Source of the DNA: Flavimaribacter sp039888615
Lineage (GTDB): Bacteria; Pseudomonadota; Alphaproteobacteria; Rhizobiales; Rhizobiaceae
Assembly: GCA_039888615.1 (NCBI GenBank)
Contig: JBDQQS010000011.1
DNA: 64,000 bases
Reading direction: 5' to 3' (one strand)
The position numbers and the translations under genes were made by a program. This document shows positions 25,204 through 34,321 of this stretch, in pieces (within the stretch, counting starts at the first letter, position 1; every line of letters begins with the position of its first letter). The notes below the pieces were generated by a model. That model had not been told where the DNA came from, did not search any database, and saw nothing but the letters and a program-made list of their open reading frames with translations.

Positions 25204-25590
25204 ATGAGCGAACAGGACAGGGCGATCTATCCATCACTCGATCCGATTTCGACAGGTATGAAGGGACGATGTCCGCGGTGCGGTCAGGGACATCTGTTCG
25301 ATGGTTTCCTGACGTTGAAGAAGAACTGTGCAATGTGCGGTTTGGATTATGATTTTGCTGATGCTGGCGACGGACCGGCGGTCTTCGTCATCCTTATCAT
25401 TGGCTTTATTGTCGTCGGTCTGGCGCTTTGGCTAGAGGTCAGTTACTCACCGCCGCTATGGCTGCATTTCATTTTGTGGATACCTCTGACCATTGGTTTG
25501 TCCCTGTGGCTGTTGCGGGCGCTCAAAGGCGTGCTGATCAACATGCAGTTCAAGAATGACGCCAGTGAAGGTAGGATCGACAGAGGTTGA
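25204..25590 (+). CDS. DUF983 family zinc-ribbon membrane protein
   Basis: A 128-residue protein. Two CxxC pairs (CPRCGQGHLFDGFL and NCAMCGLDY) form a zinc-ribbon-like N-terminal half, followed by two transmembrane helices (about 58-78 and 83-103). DUF983 genes are regularly found between coxC and SURF1 in alphaproteobacteria, which suggests a role in oxidase biogenesis; the biochemical function is unknown. The start codon ATG at 25204 has GGGAG rather far upstream. Confidence 0.88.
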   Translation: MSEQDRAIYPSLDPISTGMKGRCPRCGQGHLFDGFLTLKKNCAMCGLDYDFADAGDGPAVFVILIIGFIVVGLALWLEVSYSPPLWLHFILWIPLTIGLSLWLLRALKGVLINMQFKNDASEGRIDRG

Positions 25591-25620
25591 TCGAACGCCG
25601 ACCCATCAGGATTGCGAGCG

Positions 25621-26406
25621 GTGACAGCGAACCGGAAAACGGCGAGTAAGCGCGAAGCGACCGGGCAGGAGCCAGGGCGAAGGCGTCGACCCGGTCTGCT
25701 GTTCTACACAATCACGATCGCCGCGCTCGTCATACTTGTCGTGCTCGGCAGTTGGCAGGTCAGGCGGCTCGAGTGGAAAGAAAATCTCATCGCCACAATC
25801 GAGCAGAGAAAGCGGGGCGCGCCGCTGACGCTGGATGAGGCGCTGGCGTTATGGCAAAATACGGGGGATGTGGATTATGTGCCAATCCGGCTCTCCGGCG
25901 TTTTCGATCACACGAAGGAACAGGATTACCTGGCGACACATCAAGGCGCGTCCGGCTGGTATCTGTATGCGCCGTTGACCACGACTGACAGCAAAACGAT
26001 CATCGTCAATCGCGGCTTCGTGCCTTATGATTTGAAGGACGCGTCGGACCGTTCCTGGAAGCCGGTGGACGGATCAGTCGAATTTTTGGCGCTCGCCCGC
26101 AATCCGCTCTTCGAAAAGCCTGGCTGGGTGGTGCCGGACAACGATCCCGCCAACGCCACGTGGTACTGGAAGGACCTGCCAGCGATGGCGGCTGCGATGG
26201 GCCTCGACGTCGAAACGGTTACGCCGTTTTTTGCGGATGTCGCCTTGTCGGACGCGCCGCCGACTGATGGGCCGATCGCCGGCGTCACTCGGGTCAATCT
26301 GCCCAACAATCATTTGCAATATGTCATCACTTGGTTTGGATTGGCGGCCGCTCTCGTGTTGGTGGCAGGTTTTTATGTTTGGCGCGCGCGCAACGAAAAA
26401 GACTGA
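25621..26406 (+). CDS. SURF1 family cytochrome oxidase biogenesis protein
   Basis: A 261-residue protein with two membrane helices (about 25-45 and near the C-terminus) flanking a periplasmic domain. GSWQVRRLEWKENLIA after helix 1 and VNRGFVPYDLKD are SURF1 landmarks. SURF1 proteins bind haem a and aid its insertion into subunit I. I prefer GTG at 25621, which has AGGA nine bases upstream, over TTG at 25612, which is only one base from it. ispH follows after 77 bp. Confidence 0.92.
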   Translation: MTANRKTASKREATGQEPGRRRRPGLLFYTITIAALVILVVLGSWQVRRLEWKENLIATIEQRKRGAPLTLDEALALWQNTGDVDYVPIRLSGVFDHTKEQDYLATHQGASGWYLYAPLTTTDSKTIIVNRGFVPYDLKDASDRSWKPVDGSVEFLALARNPLFEKPGWVVPDNDPANATWYWKDLPAMAAAMGLDVETVTPFFADVALSDAPPTDGPIAGVTRVNLPNNHLQYVITWFGLAAALVLVAGFYVWRARNEKD

Positions 26407-26483
26407 TGAAGGTTGATCCCGGACCGGCGATCCCATATCTGCTGTAGCGATGACGCGCTACATGAATGATTGCGATTTGATCC

Positions 26484-27551
26484 ATGACCGACGCTGAAAA
26501 GGCTCCGCTGACTATTCGCCTGTGTGGGCCGCGCGGCTTTTGCGCCGGCGTCGACAGGGCGATCCAGATCGTCGTTCTGGCGCTCAAGAAATACGGCGCG
26601 CCCGTCTATGTACGCCACGAGATCGTCCACAACCGCTACGTTGTCGAGGGTCTCCAGGCGCGCGGCGCCGTGTTTGTGGAGGAACTCGACGAGATTCCGG
26701 AGGAGCACTATCGCCAGCCGGTGATCTTCTCTGCCCATGGCGTGCCTAAGTCGGTTCCCGCCGATGCCCGTGAGCGCAACCTGTTTTACCTGGACGCTAC
26801 CTGTCCGCTGGTTTCCAAGGTCCACAAGCAGGCCATGCGCCACCAGCGGCTCGGCCGGCACGTGGTTCTGATCGGACACGCCGGACATCCGGAGGTGATC
26901 GGAACGATGGGGCAGCTTCCGCCGGAAGCCGTGAGCCTCATAGCGACCGAACAGGACGCCGAAACCTACCAGCCGGCTGATCCCGACGCGCTCGGTTTTG
27001 TAACCCAGACGACCCTGTCGGTCGAGGATACGGCCGGCATCATCAAGGTTCTGCAGAGGCGGTTTCCAAATCTGACTGCGCCGGCCGCTGAATCCATCTG
27101 TTATGCGACGACCAACCGGCAGGAGGCCGTCATGGCGGCGGCGCCCGACTGCGACCTGTTCGTTATCGTCGGCGCGCCGAACTCGTCAAATTCACGACGG
27201 CTTGTCGAGGTGGCTAGCCGCTTTGGCGCGCATGATTCCATTCTGGTGCAAAGAGCATCTGAAATTCCGTGGGACAGGATCGATGACACACAGTCTTTGA
27301 CCGTCGGTCTGTCAGCCGGAGCTTCGGCGCCCGAGATCATCGTCGACGAGATCATCGACGCCTTCAAGTCGCGGTTCGACGTTCGAATAGAACTGGCCGA
27401 GACGGCCATCGAAAACGAGAATTTTCCGGTCATGCGGGATCTGCGCGACATTGAACTGACCGATTCAGACATGGCCTTCGTGAATGGCGATAGACCGCGC
27501 GAGGCGCCCGCGCCCCGCCCACGCAGCCTGGCCCGCACCGGAACGGAATAA
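26484..27551 (+). CDS. ispH: 4-hydroxy-3-methylbut-2-enyl diphosphate reductase
   Basis: A 355-residue iron-sulfur enzyme for the last MEP-pathway step, giving IPP and DMAPP. The three cluster cysteines are Cys20 in PRGFCAGVDRA, one in LDATCPLVSKVH near 110 and one in ESICYATTNRQ near 203. VGAPNSSNSRRL is the substrate-binding loop. The C-terminus has a Pro/Arg-rich tail beyond the usual end. It heads an ispH-thrB-rnhA run typical of rhizobia; dxs of the same pathway is at 5908-7827. Confidence 0.96.
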   Translation: MTDAEKAPLTIRLCGPRGFCAGVDRAIQIVVLALKKYGAPVYVRHEIVHNRYVVEGLQARGAVFVEELDEIPEEHYRQPVIFSAHGVPKSVPADARERNLFYLDATCPLVSKVHKQAMRHQRLGRHVVLIGHAGHPEVIGTMGQLPPEAVSLIATEQDAETYQPADPDALGFVTQTTLSVEDTAGIIKVLQRRFPNLTAPAAESICYATTNRQEAVMAAAPDCDLFVIVGAPNSSNSRRLVEVASRFGAHDSILVQRASEIPWDRIDDTQSLTVGLSAGASAPEIIVDEIIDAFKSRFDVRIELAETAIENENFPVMRDLRDIELTDSDMAFVNGDRPREAPAPRPRSLARTGTE

Positions 27552-27663
27552 GCGTTTTTCCCTGAAAAAGCCCGCCGCGCACCCAAACCGCCTTGCATAT
27601 TGGTTGCGGGAAATTTAGTTCCATCGGGAACATCTCAACACTGCCGCGACAAGGGGCTCGGAA

Positions 27664-28635
27664 TTGGCCGTCTATACAGATATCTCCGAAGCGGAACTGA
27701 TCGCATTCCTTGAGCAATACGATATCGGGACACTGCTCTCCTACAAGGGCATCGCCGAGGGGGTCGAGAATTCCAACTTTCTCATGACCACCGACCGGAA
27801 TTCATTCATCCTGACGCTGTATGAAAAACGGGTCGACCGCTCCGATCTGCCTTTCTTTCTGGGACTGATGGAACATCTCGCCGACAAGTCGGTGCAATGC
27901 CCGCTGCCGATACGACGCAAGGATGGCGAGGCGATCGGGCAACTGGCCGGTCGCCCGGCGGCCATCATCGAGTTCCTGGAAGGCATGTGGCCGCGCAATC
28001 CCCAGGCCGCTCATTGCCGCGAGGTCGGGCGGGCGTTGGCGGAGATGCACAGCGCCGGCCGGGATTTTCAGCTTGAGCGCCCCAATGCGCTGTCCGTTGG
28101 CGCCTGGCGGCCCCTGTGGGAGATGTCGTCGGCGCGCGCCGACGAAGTCGAGCGCGGTATGGCGGCGGAGATCGAAATGGATCTGGTTGAACTCGAGGCC
28201 GGGTGGCCCGTTGACCTGCCAGCCGGCGTGATCCACGCGGACTTGTTTCCCGATAACGTATTCTTCCTTTCGGACAGGCTTTCCGGCCTGATCGATTTCT
28301 ATTTCGCCTGCAATGATCTCCTGGCCTATGACGTCGCCATCTGCCTCAACGCCTGGTGTTTCGAGAAAGACGGGGCTTTCAACATCACCAAGGGCATGGC
28401 CCTCTTCGACGGCTACATATCCGTACGGCCGCTTGACGAGGCGGAACTGGAGGCAATGCCGTTGCTTGCAAGAGGCGCGGCCTTGCGTTTCTTCCTGACG
28501 CGACTCTATGACTGGTTGACGGTTTCCAACGACGCGAAAGTGGTCAAGAAAAACCCGCTCGAATACCTGAAATATCTCCGCTTTCATCGACGGATCGGGA
28601 ATGTCGGTGAATATGGCTATCGGGGCGGCACATGA
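27664..28635 (+). CDS. thrB: Homoserine kinase (ThrB2, aminoglycoside-phosphotransferase fold)
   Basis: A 323-residue kinase phosphorylating homoserine for threonine synthesis. It belongs to the choline/APH-type ThrB, not the GHMP type. GVENSNFLMTT near 35 begins the nucleotide-binding lobe, VIHADLFPDNVFF is the catalytic loop and GLIDFYFACNDLLAYD the metal-binding segment. The start is TTG at 27664; homologues begin AVYTDIS..EL at this point and no ATG is near. A short hairpin (GTTCC/GGAAC, 27618-27631) lies in the leader. The stop overlaps rnhA as ATGA. Confidence 0.94.
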   Translation: MAVYTDISEAELIAFLEQYDIGTLLSYKGIAEGVENSNFLMTTDRNSFILTLYEKRVDRSDLPFFLGLMEHLADKSVQCPLPIRRKDGEAIGQLAGRPAAIIEFLEGMWPRNPQAAHCREVGRALAEMHSAGRDFQLERPNALSVGAWRPLWEMSSARADEVERGMAAEIEMDLVELEAGWPVDLPAGVIHADLFPDNVFFLSDRLSGLIDFYFACNDLLAYDVAICLNAWCFEKDGAFNITKGMALFDGYISVRPLDEAELEAMPLLARGAALRFFLTRLYDWLTVSNDAKVVKKNPLEYLKYLRFHRRIGNVGEYGYRGGT

Positions 28636-29081
28636 ATTCAGTCGAAATCTTCACCGATGGCGCCTGTTCGGGCAATCCGGGGCCTGGCGGTTGGGGCGCG
28701 ATTTTGCGCTACGGCAAGGTCGAAAAGGAATTGTCGGGCGGTGAAGCAGAAACCACCAACAACCGAATGGAACTGACCGCTGCGATCGAAGCGCTAAGGA
28801 CACTCAAGCGGCCGTGCAGCGTCGATCTTTACACCGACTCATCCTATGTGAAGGACGGGATCGGCAAGTGGATACATGGCTGGAAGAAAAACGGCTGGAG
28901 AAACGCCGCCAAGAAGCCCGTCAAGAACGCCGATCTCTGGCAGGCGCTCGACGAAGCCCGCAACCGGCATGAGGTCAAGTGGCACTGGATCAAGGGCCAC
29001 GCCGGACATCCGGAGAACGAGCGGGCGGACGAACTCGCCCGCCACGCCATGGAGCCTTACAAGCCTAAAGCTGCTCGATAA
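28632..29081 (+). CDS. rnhA: Ribonuclease HI
   Basis: A 149-residue RNase H degrading the RNA strand of RNA-DNA hybrids. The catalytic carboxylates are Asp9 in IFTDGACSGNPG, Glu47 in NNRMELTA, Asp69 in YTDSSYV and an aspartate in NERADELAR near 133. The basic handle region WIHGWKKNGWRNAAKKPVKN is present, as in the E. coli enzyme. ATGA overlap with thrB. Its last 17 bp overlap the convergent peroxiredoxin gene. Confidence 0.96.
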   Translation: MNSVEIFTDGACSGNPGPGGWGAILRYGKVEKELSGGEAETTNNRMELTAAIEALRTLKRPCSVDLYTDSSYVKDGIGKWIHGWKKNGWRNAAKKPVKNADLWQALDEARNRHEVKWHWIKGHAGHPENERADELARHAMEPYKPKAAR

Positions 29082-29559
29082 TCGCCGCTGCGCCGGAATT
29101 GGCCACCTGGCCGGGGTTGTCCTCGACGTTGAGCGATGTGACCACGCCGTCCTCGACGATCATGGCATAGCGTTTCGAACGAACGCCAAGCGTCCCCGCC
29201 GACAGGTCCATATCCATGCCGATCGCTTTGGTGAAGGCAGCGTCCCAGTCCGCCACGAAGCGGATCTTCCCTGCGCCGTTGGAGGCTTTCGCCCAAGCGT
29301 CCATGACGAAACCGTCATTGACGGAAAGCACCGCGATCTCGTCTACGCCCTTGGCCAGGATCGTGTCGCGGTTTTCGAGGTAGCCCGGCAAATGGTTGAG
29401 ATGGCAGGTCGGCGTGAAGGCGCCCGGAACTGCGAACAGCACCACCTTCTTGCCTGAAAACAGATCCTTCGTCGTCACCTCGTTCATGCCGTCGGCCGTC
29501 GCTTCCTTGAGCGTCAGTTCGGGCAGTTTCTCACCTGCTGCTATCGTCACTTTTATCAT
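29065..29559 (-). CDS. Peroxiredoxin (Prx5/PMP20 type)
   Basis: A 164-residue thiol peroxidase reducing hydrogen and alkyl peroxides. The peroxidatic cysteine is in GAFTPTCHLNHLPGY near residue 52, preceded by KKVVLFAVP. No glutaredoxin domain is fused, so reduction must come from a separate thiol donor. ATG at 29559 is preceded immediately by AAAGGG. The 3' end overlaps the convergent rnhA gene by 17 bp. Confidence 0.94.
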   Translation of the reverse strand: MIKVTIAAGEKLPELTLKEATADGMNEVTTKDLFSGKKVVLFAVPGAFTPTCHLNHLPGYLENRDTILAKGVDEIAVLSVNDGFVMDAWAKASNGAGKIRFVADWDAAFTKAIGMDMDLSAGTLGVRSKRYAMIVEDGVVTSLNVEDNPGQVANSGAAAIIEQL

Positions 29560-29637
29560 CCCTTTGCTTGGCGGCTTAAGTAGCCGTCATATGTGTGCGC
29601 CGTTATACATACTGGATCGCCGGCGTCTGTCGATGCC

Positions 29638-30465
29638 TCATGGCATACTAATTTCGGTCTCGATGCTCTGCCGTCCGGCTTTCGCAAGGATGGTGATGCC
29701 GGTTGCTGAGAGCGTTGCGTCTTGTGGCGCGTCGAGAACAAGCGCCTCGAATGTGGTGTAGCCATCCTTCGAAGCCTGTGCTTGCGGAACGTCGAAGGCC
29801 CATCCCTGGGGACCTGTCACAAAGATTTCAATCTCTCCTTCGGGCGCATGCACATTAAAGCTGACTGACTTGCTATTGTCGCCAAGCGTGACGCCGTCAA
29901 TGTGGAACCCATCATGCGGCCGAGCAGGCAATTGGCGAAAAGCTGTTTCGACAAGATGTTTTTCGTAGTCGGTCGCTGCGTCCTGCGGCGCAACCGTCAC
30001 GCTGAACTCCGCCTGTACGGGTATGCATATCTTTTCGCAGATTCCCATGAAGACGTTAACGTCGATGACGCTCTGTATTCCGGCTTCTTCTTGATCGAGG
30101 CGGATCGGAAACGCGACAGGATAGGTGTAACCCGCCCAGACCGCATAGCCGTCGTCGATGCGTGCGGGAGCCGGAAACTTTACCTCCGCCGCCTCGACAT
30201 TAGCGCTTTTTGCAAAATCGAGCTGTGGCGGAATACCGGCGTCGCCTGGATCGCGCCAATAGGTTTTCCAACCCGGCAGCAGGTCGACGTCGAGGATGGC
30301 GCGGATTACGCCGTCTTCCGACGGCGGCAATGCCGTAAGGCGCACGCGCCCGCCCTCCGTTTCAGCCCACTCGCTGCTTGCGGTGTGCCCCACGACCGGA
30401 ATCGTGATGGCGGCAAGAAAAAACACAACTATGACGGACAAGAGAGAATGACGGATCGTAAACAT
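29638..30465 (-). CDS. Exported stand-alone DsbD N-terminal-domain (DsbD-alpha/ScsB-like) protein
   Basis: A 275-residue protein with a signal peptide (cleavage near GHTASS) and an immunoglobulin-like domain typical of the N-terminal region of DsbD/ScsB. GWKTYWRDPGDAGIPP and the redox pair in GICEKICIP near 140-146 are diagnostic. The membrane electron-transfer and thioredoxin domains of full DsbD are absent, so a separate CcdA-like partner would be needed. It probably transfers electrons to a periplasmic protein. Divergent from yqgE and 78 bp upstream of the peroxiredoxin gene, both redox-related. Confidence 0.85.
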   Translation of the reverse strand: MFTIRHSLLSVIVVFFLAAITIPVVGHTASSEWAETEGGRVRLTALPPSEDGVIRAILDVDLLPGWKTYWRDPGDAGIPPQLDFAKSANVEAAEVKFPAPARIDDGYAVWAGYTYPVAFPIRLDQEEAGIQSVIDVNVFMGICEKICIPVQAEFSVTVAPQDAATDYEKHLVETAFRQLPARPHDGFHIDGVTLGDNSKSVSFNVHAPEGEIEIFVTGPQGWAFDVPQAQASKDGYTTFEALVLDAPQDATLSATGITILAKAGRQSIETEISMP

Positions 30466-30611
30466 GACAACACAATAGGCGCTGCCGCGTGCGCGAACCA
30501 GTCAACTCTGTTCGCTCCGGATCATATTCGGGTGATGCCGCCGCAGCAAAATCCACCCATCCGGCCGCTCCGTCCCTTCCCATTCACAATGAGCGTGCTA
30601 AGCTGGCGTTC

Positions 30612-31223
30612 ATGAACATTCTTGAGGAAACCGGTCCTGAGGAAAGAGGCAATGGCTGCTTCGAAGGCCAGCTTCTTATCGCCATGCCTGGTCTTAGCGA
30701 CAGCAATTTCGCCCGTACGGTGATCTATGTCTGCGCCCATTCGGAAAACGGCGCGATGGGGTTCGTCCTCAATCGTCCGCAGCAGCTCGGTTTCGACGAA
30801 TTGCTCCTTCAACTTGAACTCATAGACGAGAAGGAAGCAATCACCTTGCCGGACCATGCGCGGCGGATGCGGGTGCAGCATGGCGGGCCCGTCGACACGG
30901 GCAGGGGGTTTGTCCTCCATTCCGACAATTACACCAGCCAATCTACGATGGTTGTTGCCGAAAACCTGTGCGTGACCGCAACCACCGACATCCTGCGCGC
31001 GATCAGCGAAAACCGCGGGCCCGAACAGGCAATCGTCATGATGGGCTATTCGGGTTGGGGCGCGGGGCAACTCGAGAACGAAATCAGCGCCAATGGCTGG
31101 CTCACCTGTCCGGCCACCGCCGATTTCATTTTTGGTGAAGCGATCGACGATAAATACGACCAGGCCTTCGCCTGTCTCGGCATAGACCCGGTCATGCTTT
31201 CAAGCGAGTGCGGTCAGGCCTGA
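30612..31223 (+). CDS. UPF0301/YqgE (AlgH-like) protein
   Basis: A 203-residue protein of the YqgE/AlgH family. The signatures are GQLLIAMPGLSDSNFARTV, GAMGFVLNRPQ and YSGWGAGQLENEI. The structure of family members is known but their molecular role is not; AlgH affects alginate regulation in Pseudomonas. ATG at 30612 gives MNILEETGPE and family length; 41 upstream codons in frame overlap the divergent promoter region and are excluded. Confidence 0.92.
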   Translation: MNILEETGPEERGNGCFEGQLLIAMPGLSDSNFARTVIYVCAHSENGAMGFVLNRPQQLGFDELLLQLELIDEKEAITLPDHARRMRVQHGGPVDTGRGFVLHSDNYTSQSTMVVAENLCVTATTDILRAISENRGPEQAIVMMGYSGWGAGQLENEISANGWLTCPATADFIFGEAIDDKYDQAFACLGIDPVMLSSECGQA

Positions 31224-31245
31224 CTTTTCCATATTCGATTGACAA

Positions 31246-34158
31246 TCAGGCGAGCGTGAAGTGTTCGCGCAGCAGCTTGACCACGGACTCTTTTTCGATG
31301 GGTGGTCCGAAGATAAAGCTCTGCGCGTAGTCACAGCCCATTTCAGCCAGTTCGTCGGCGTCCTCCGTGGTTTCGATGCCTTCGGCGATGATACTCATTT
31401 CAAGATCCTGCGCCATTGCGATGATCGAGCGCAGCAGCACGAACTGCTTGTCGTTCGGGCTGCGAACCAGTGACTGGTCGAGTTTGATCGTGTCGAAGGG
31501 AAACCGCGTCAGATAGGACAATGAGGAATGACCGGTGCCGAAATCATCGAGAGCAAGCCGGATGCCGAGCTGCTTGAGGCGCTCCAGAATCCGCGCCGCC
31601 TGTTCGGGATTCTGCATCACGACGGTTTCCGTCAGCTCCAGCTTGATGTTGCCGGGTTGACACCCGGTCTTGGTAAGCACCGAGCGCACATCGGTATAAA
31701 GTTCATTGCGCAGCAACTGGTTGCTCGAAACATTGACAGAAACGAAGAGCGGCAGTTCTCCAATCGCTCTTTGCCATTCCCCGAAATCCTCGCAGGCCTT
31801 CTGCAGCGCGAACATCCCTAAGCGGTTGATCAGGTCGGAATTCTCTGCAATCGGAATGAACTCGCTGGGCGGAATGCTGCCGCGGCGCGGGTGCTCCCAG
31901 CGCATCAGCGCCTCGAAACCGGCGATGTCGTGGCTTTCGATATCAACGATGGGCTGGTAGACCATCGAGATTTCCTTGCGCTCGAGCGCCCGTCTCAGGT
32001 CGGATTCGATTTGCAGCTTGTCGGTGCCGGCGTTTCGGAACGCCGGTCGGAAGGGTTCGATCCGGTTGCCGCCGGCTCGTTTGGCCTGGTACATGGCCAG
32101 TTCGGCGTCCTTGACCAGATCCTGCGGCGAGGACTTCTCGTCGACCCATGTCACGAGCCCGATCGAGGTCGTCAGGATGATTTCCTTCTGACTGAAATTG
32201 ATCGGCACCATGATCGCCTTGTTTATGCCTTCCGCAAAGGCCGCAACCTTGGCCGGGTCCTGTTCGGACAGCAGGATCAGGCCGAACTGGTCGCCGCTGA
32301 TGCGCGCAAGCGTGTCGTGCGGTTTCAAGAGCCGCTTGAGGCGCCGGGCGATCGTCAGCAAAATCGTGTCGCCGGCGGAAATGCCGAGTTCGTCGTTGAC
32401 CTGCTTGAATCTGTCGATGTCGATCGCGAAAATCGTAGGCTTGACGCTGTCTTCGGCGCTCGCCAGCGCGATGATGGCGTCCAGACGATCGACGAACAAT
32501 TCGCGGTTTGGCAGGCCGGTCAGATTGTCGTGCACGGCGTCGTGAAGCAGTCGCTCTTCCGAACTCTTCTGCTCCGTGACGTCAATCAGTGTGCCCACGC
32601 AACGGATCACTTCGCCGTCCGAGCCAACGACCGGTCGTGCGCGCAGGGTCAGCCAGTGATAGTGCCCGTCTTCCGCGCGTATGCGGAACTGGTGGTTGAT
32701 CCGTCCGCGCCGATGTTCGAGCACGACGTCGAGCGTGGTGCGGAAACGGTCGCGGTCGTCCGGATGGATGCGCGGCAGCCAGTTTCGGGCCGGGCCGAAA
32801 AGACTGCCGGGCGTCATGCCGAGTTGCCAGCTTACATCAGGCATGGTGACGATCCTGTCGCGCGACACATCCCAGTCCCAGACGATGTCGCCGGAACCGG
32901 TCAACGCCAGCGACTGGCGTTCGAGATCACTGAATAGCCCTTGCTGGTGCACTCCGCCGGCGAAGGCGTGCTGCATCACTGTAAAGCCGATCAAAAGCAC
33001 GATCAGCACCAGCCCGCCGCCAAGCGCAGGCTGCACGATGTCATTGGCCAACTGGCCGGTGACCGTCAGCCACGCCCCGAACAGCCAGCATATAATCAGC
33101 ACCCAGGTGGGGATTAGCATGATGGCTCGGTCGTAGCGATTGAGACACAGATACGCGATGAGGGCGGTGCCGGCGATCACCGTGGCGGCGAAGGAGAACC
33201 GGGCAATTCCGGCAGCGATCGAAGGATCGTAAATCGCAACGCCGGAAAGAATGCCGAGCCCGACGATCCAGGTCAGCGTCGCGAAGCTCAGATTGGCGTG
33301 CCAGCGATTGAGATTGAGATAGGTGAAGAGAAAGATCACCAGACCCGCGGCAAGCGTTATCTCCGTGCCGGCGCGCCATATGCGCTCATCCGTGGGGGTT
33401 GTGCTCACGAGTTTCGACAGAAACCCGAAATCCACGCAAATATAGGCGAGCACCGCCCAGGCGAGCGCCGCGGTCGCAGGCAATACGGATGTGCCCTTCA
33501 CGACGAAAAGGATGGTCAGGAAGACGGCGAGAAGACCGGCGATCCCCAATACGATGCCGCGATAGAGCGTGAAGGAATTGATGGTGTCCTTGTAGGCTTC
33601 CGGCTCCCAGAGATACAGCTGCGGCAGTTTCGGCGACGCCATCTCCGCGACGAATGTGATGATCGAACCGGGGTTGAGCGTCAGCCGAAAGATGTCCGCC
33701 TCGTCGCTCTGCTCGCGATCGAGCGCGAATCCCTCGCTTGGCGTAATCGACGTGATTCTGTTGGAGCCAAGATCCGGCCAGAAGAGCCCGGAGCCGACAA
33801 GCCTGAAATGCGGCGCGACGATCAGCCTGTCGATCTGCTCGTCGGTGACGTTGGCGAGTGAAAAGACGGCCCAGTCGCCGGAGTGATTATCGGAACTGGC
33901 CCGAACCTCGATACGTCGCACGATGCCGTCAGTGTCAGGGGCGGTTTGTGTCTGAAATGCGCTGCCCTGTTCAGAGAAGATCTCGGTCGTGGTCGTCAGG
34001 TCGAGCGCGTTGTCGTCCCTGGAGATCTTGACCGGTTCCGCCGCCTGCACGACCACGGCCAGCGTCAGCACGCAAACAAGCGCCGCTGCTGCGTTCAGGC
34101 AGAACGCCGCGCAGGTTCTGAAACAACCAATCAGATAAACCAAAATTCTGTTTTGCAT
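31246..34158 (-). CDS. Membrane sensor with 7TM-DISM, PAS, degenerate GGDEF and intact EAL domains (likely c-di-GMP phosphodiesterase)
   Basis: A 970-residue protein. Residues 1-45 are a signal/anchor and about 46-200 a periplasmic sensor. About 200-400 are seven transmembrane helices (7TMR-DISM layout), and about 430-550 a PAS/PAC domain (IHPDDRDRF, RCVGTLIDVTEQK). The GGDEF domain (about 565-705) carries ISGDQFG in place of GGDEF and KPHD in place of the RxxD inhibitory site, so cyclase activity is doubtful. The EAL domain (about 725-965) keeps FEALMRW, VNVSSNQL, ELTETV, LDDFGTG, IKLDQ and AEGIETTED, so c-di-GMP hydrolysis is likely. Convergent with yqgE; apparently a single-gene unit. Confidence 0.92.
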   Translation of the reverse strand: MQNRILVYLIGCFRTCAAFCLNAAAALVCVLTLAVVVQAAEPVKISRDDNALDLTTTTEIFSEQGSAFQTQTAPDTDGIVRRIEVRASSDNHSGDWAVFSLANVTDEQIDRLIVAPHFRLVGSGLFWPDLGSNRITSITPSEGFALDREQSDEADIFRLTLNPGSIITFVAEMASPKLPQLYLWEPEAYKDTINSFTLYRGIVLGIAGLLAVFLTILFVVKGTSVLPATAALAWAVLAYICVDFGFLSKLVSTTPTDERIWRAGTEITLAAGLVIFLFTYLNLNRWHANLSFATLTWIVGLGILSGVAIYDPSIAAGIARFSFAATVIAGTALIAYLCLNRYDRAIMLIPTWVLIICWLFGAWLTVTGQLANDIVQPALGGGLVLIVLLIGFTVMQHAFAGGVHQQGLFSDLERQSLALTGSGDIVWDWDVSRDRIVTMPDVSWQLGMTPGSLFGPARNWLPRIHPDDRDRFRTTLDVVLEHRRGRINHQFRIRAEDGHYHWLTLRARPVVGSDGEVIRCVGTLIDVTEQKSSEERLLHDAVHDNLTGLPNRELFVDRLDAIIALASAEDSVKPTIFAIDIDRFKQVNDELGISAGDTILLTIARRLKRLLKPHDTLARISGDQFGLILLSEQDPAKVAAFAEGINKAIMVPINFSQKEIILTTSIGLVTWVDEKSSPQDLVKDAELAMYQAKRAGGNRIEPFRPAFRNAGTDKLQIESDLRRALERKEISMVYQPIVDIESHDIAGFEALMRWEHPRRGSIPPSEFIPIAENSDLINRLGMFALQKACEDFGEWQRAIGELPLFVSVNVSSNQLLRNELYTDVRSVLTKTGCQPGNIKLELTETVVMQNPEQAARILERLKQLGIRLALDDFGTGHSSLSYLTRFPFDTIKLDQSLVRSPNDKQFVLLRSIIAMAQDLEMSIIAEGIETTEDADELAEMGCDYAQSFIFGPPIEKESVVKLLREHFTLA

Positions 34159-34321
34159 CTAGCGCGAGACACTTTCAAATCGGAATGATCCCTCAAAGCT
34201 CGCCCAATTGCATATTGCCGGCGAAAAAGCCGAAGATACGCCGCCATTCCTGTAGTCCCCAGGATCGGCTGCCAATGAAGGAACGCCTATCCTTTGCGAA
34301 GATGGTTTCCGTCGCACGTCG

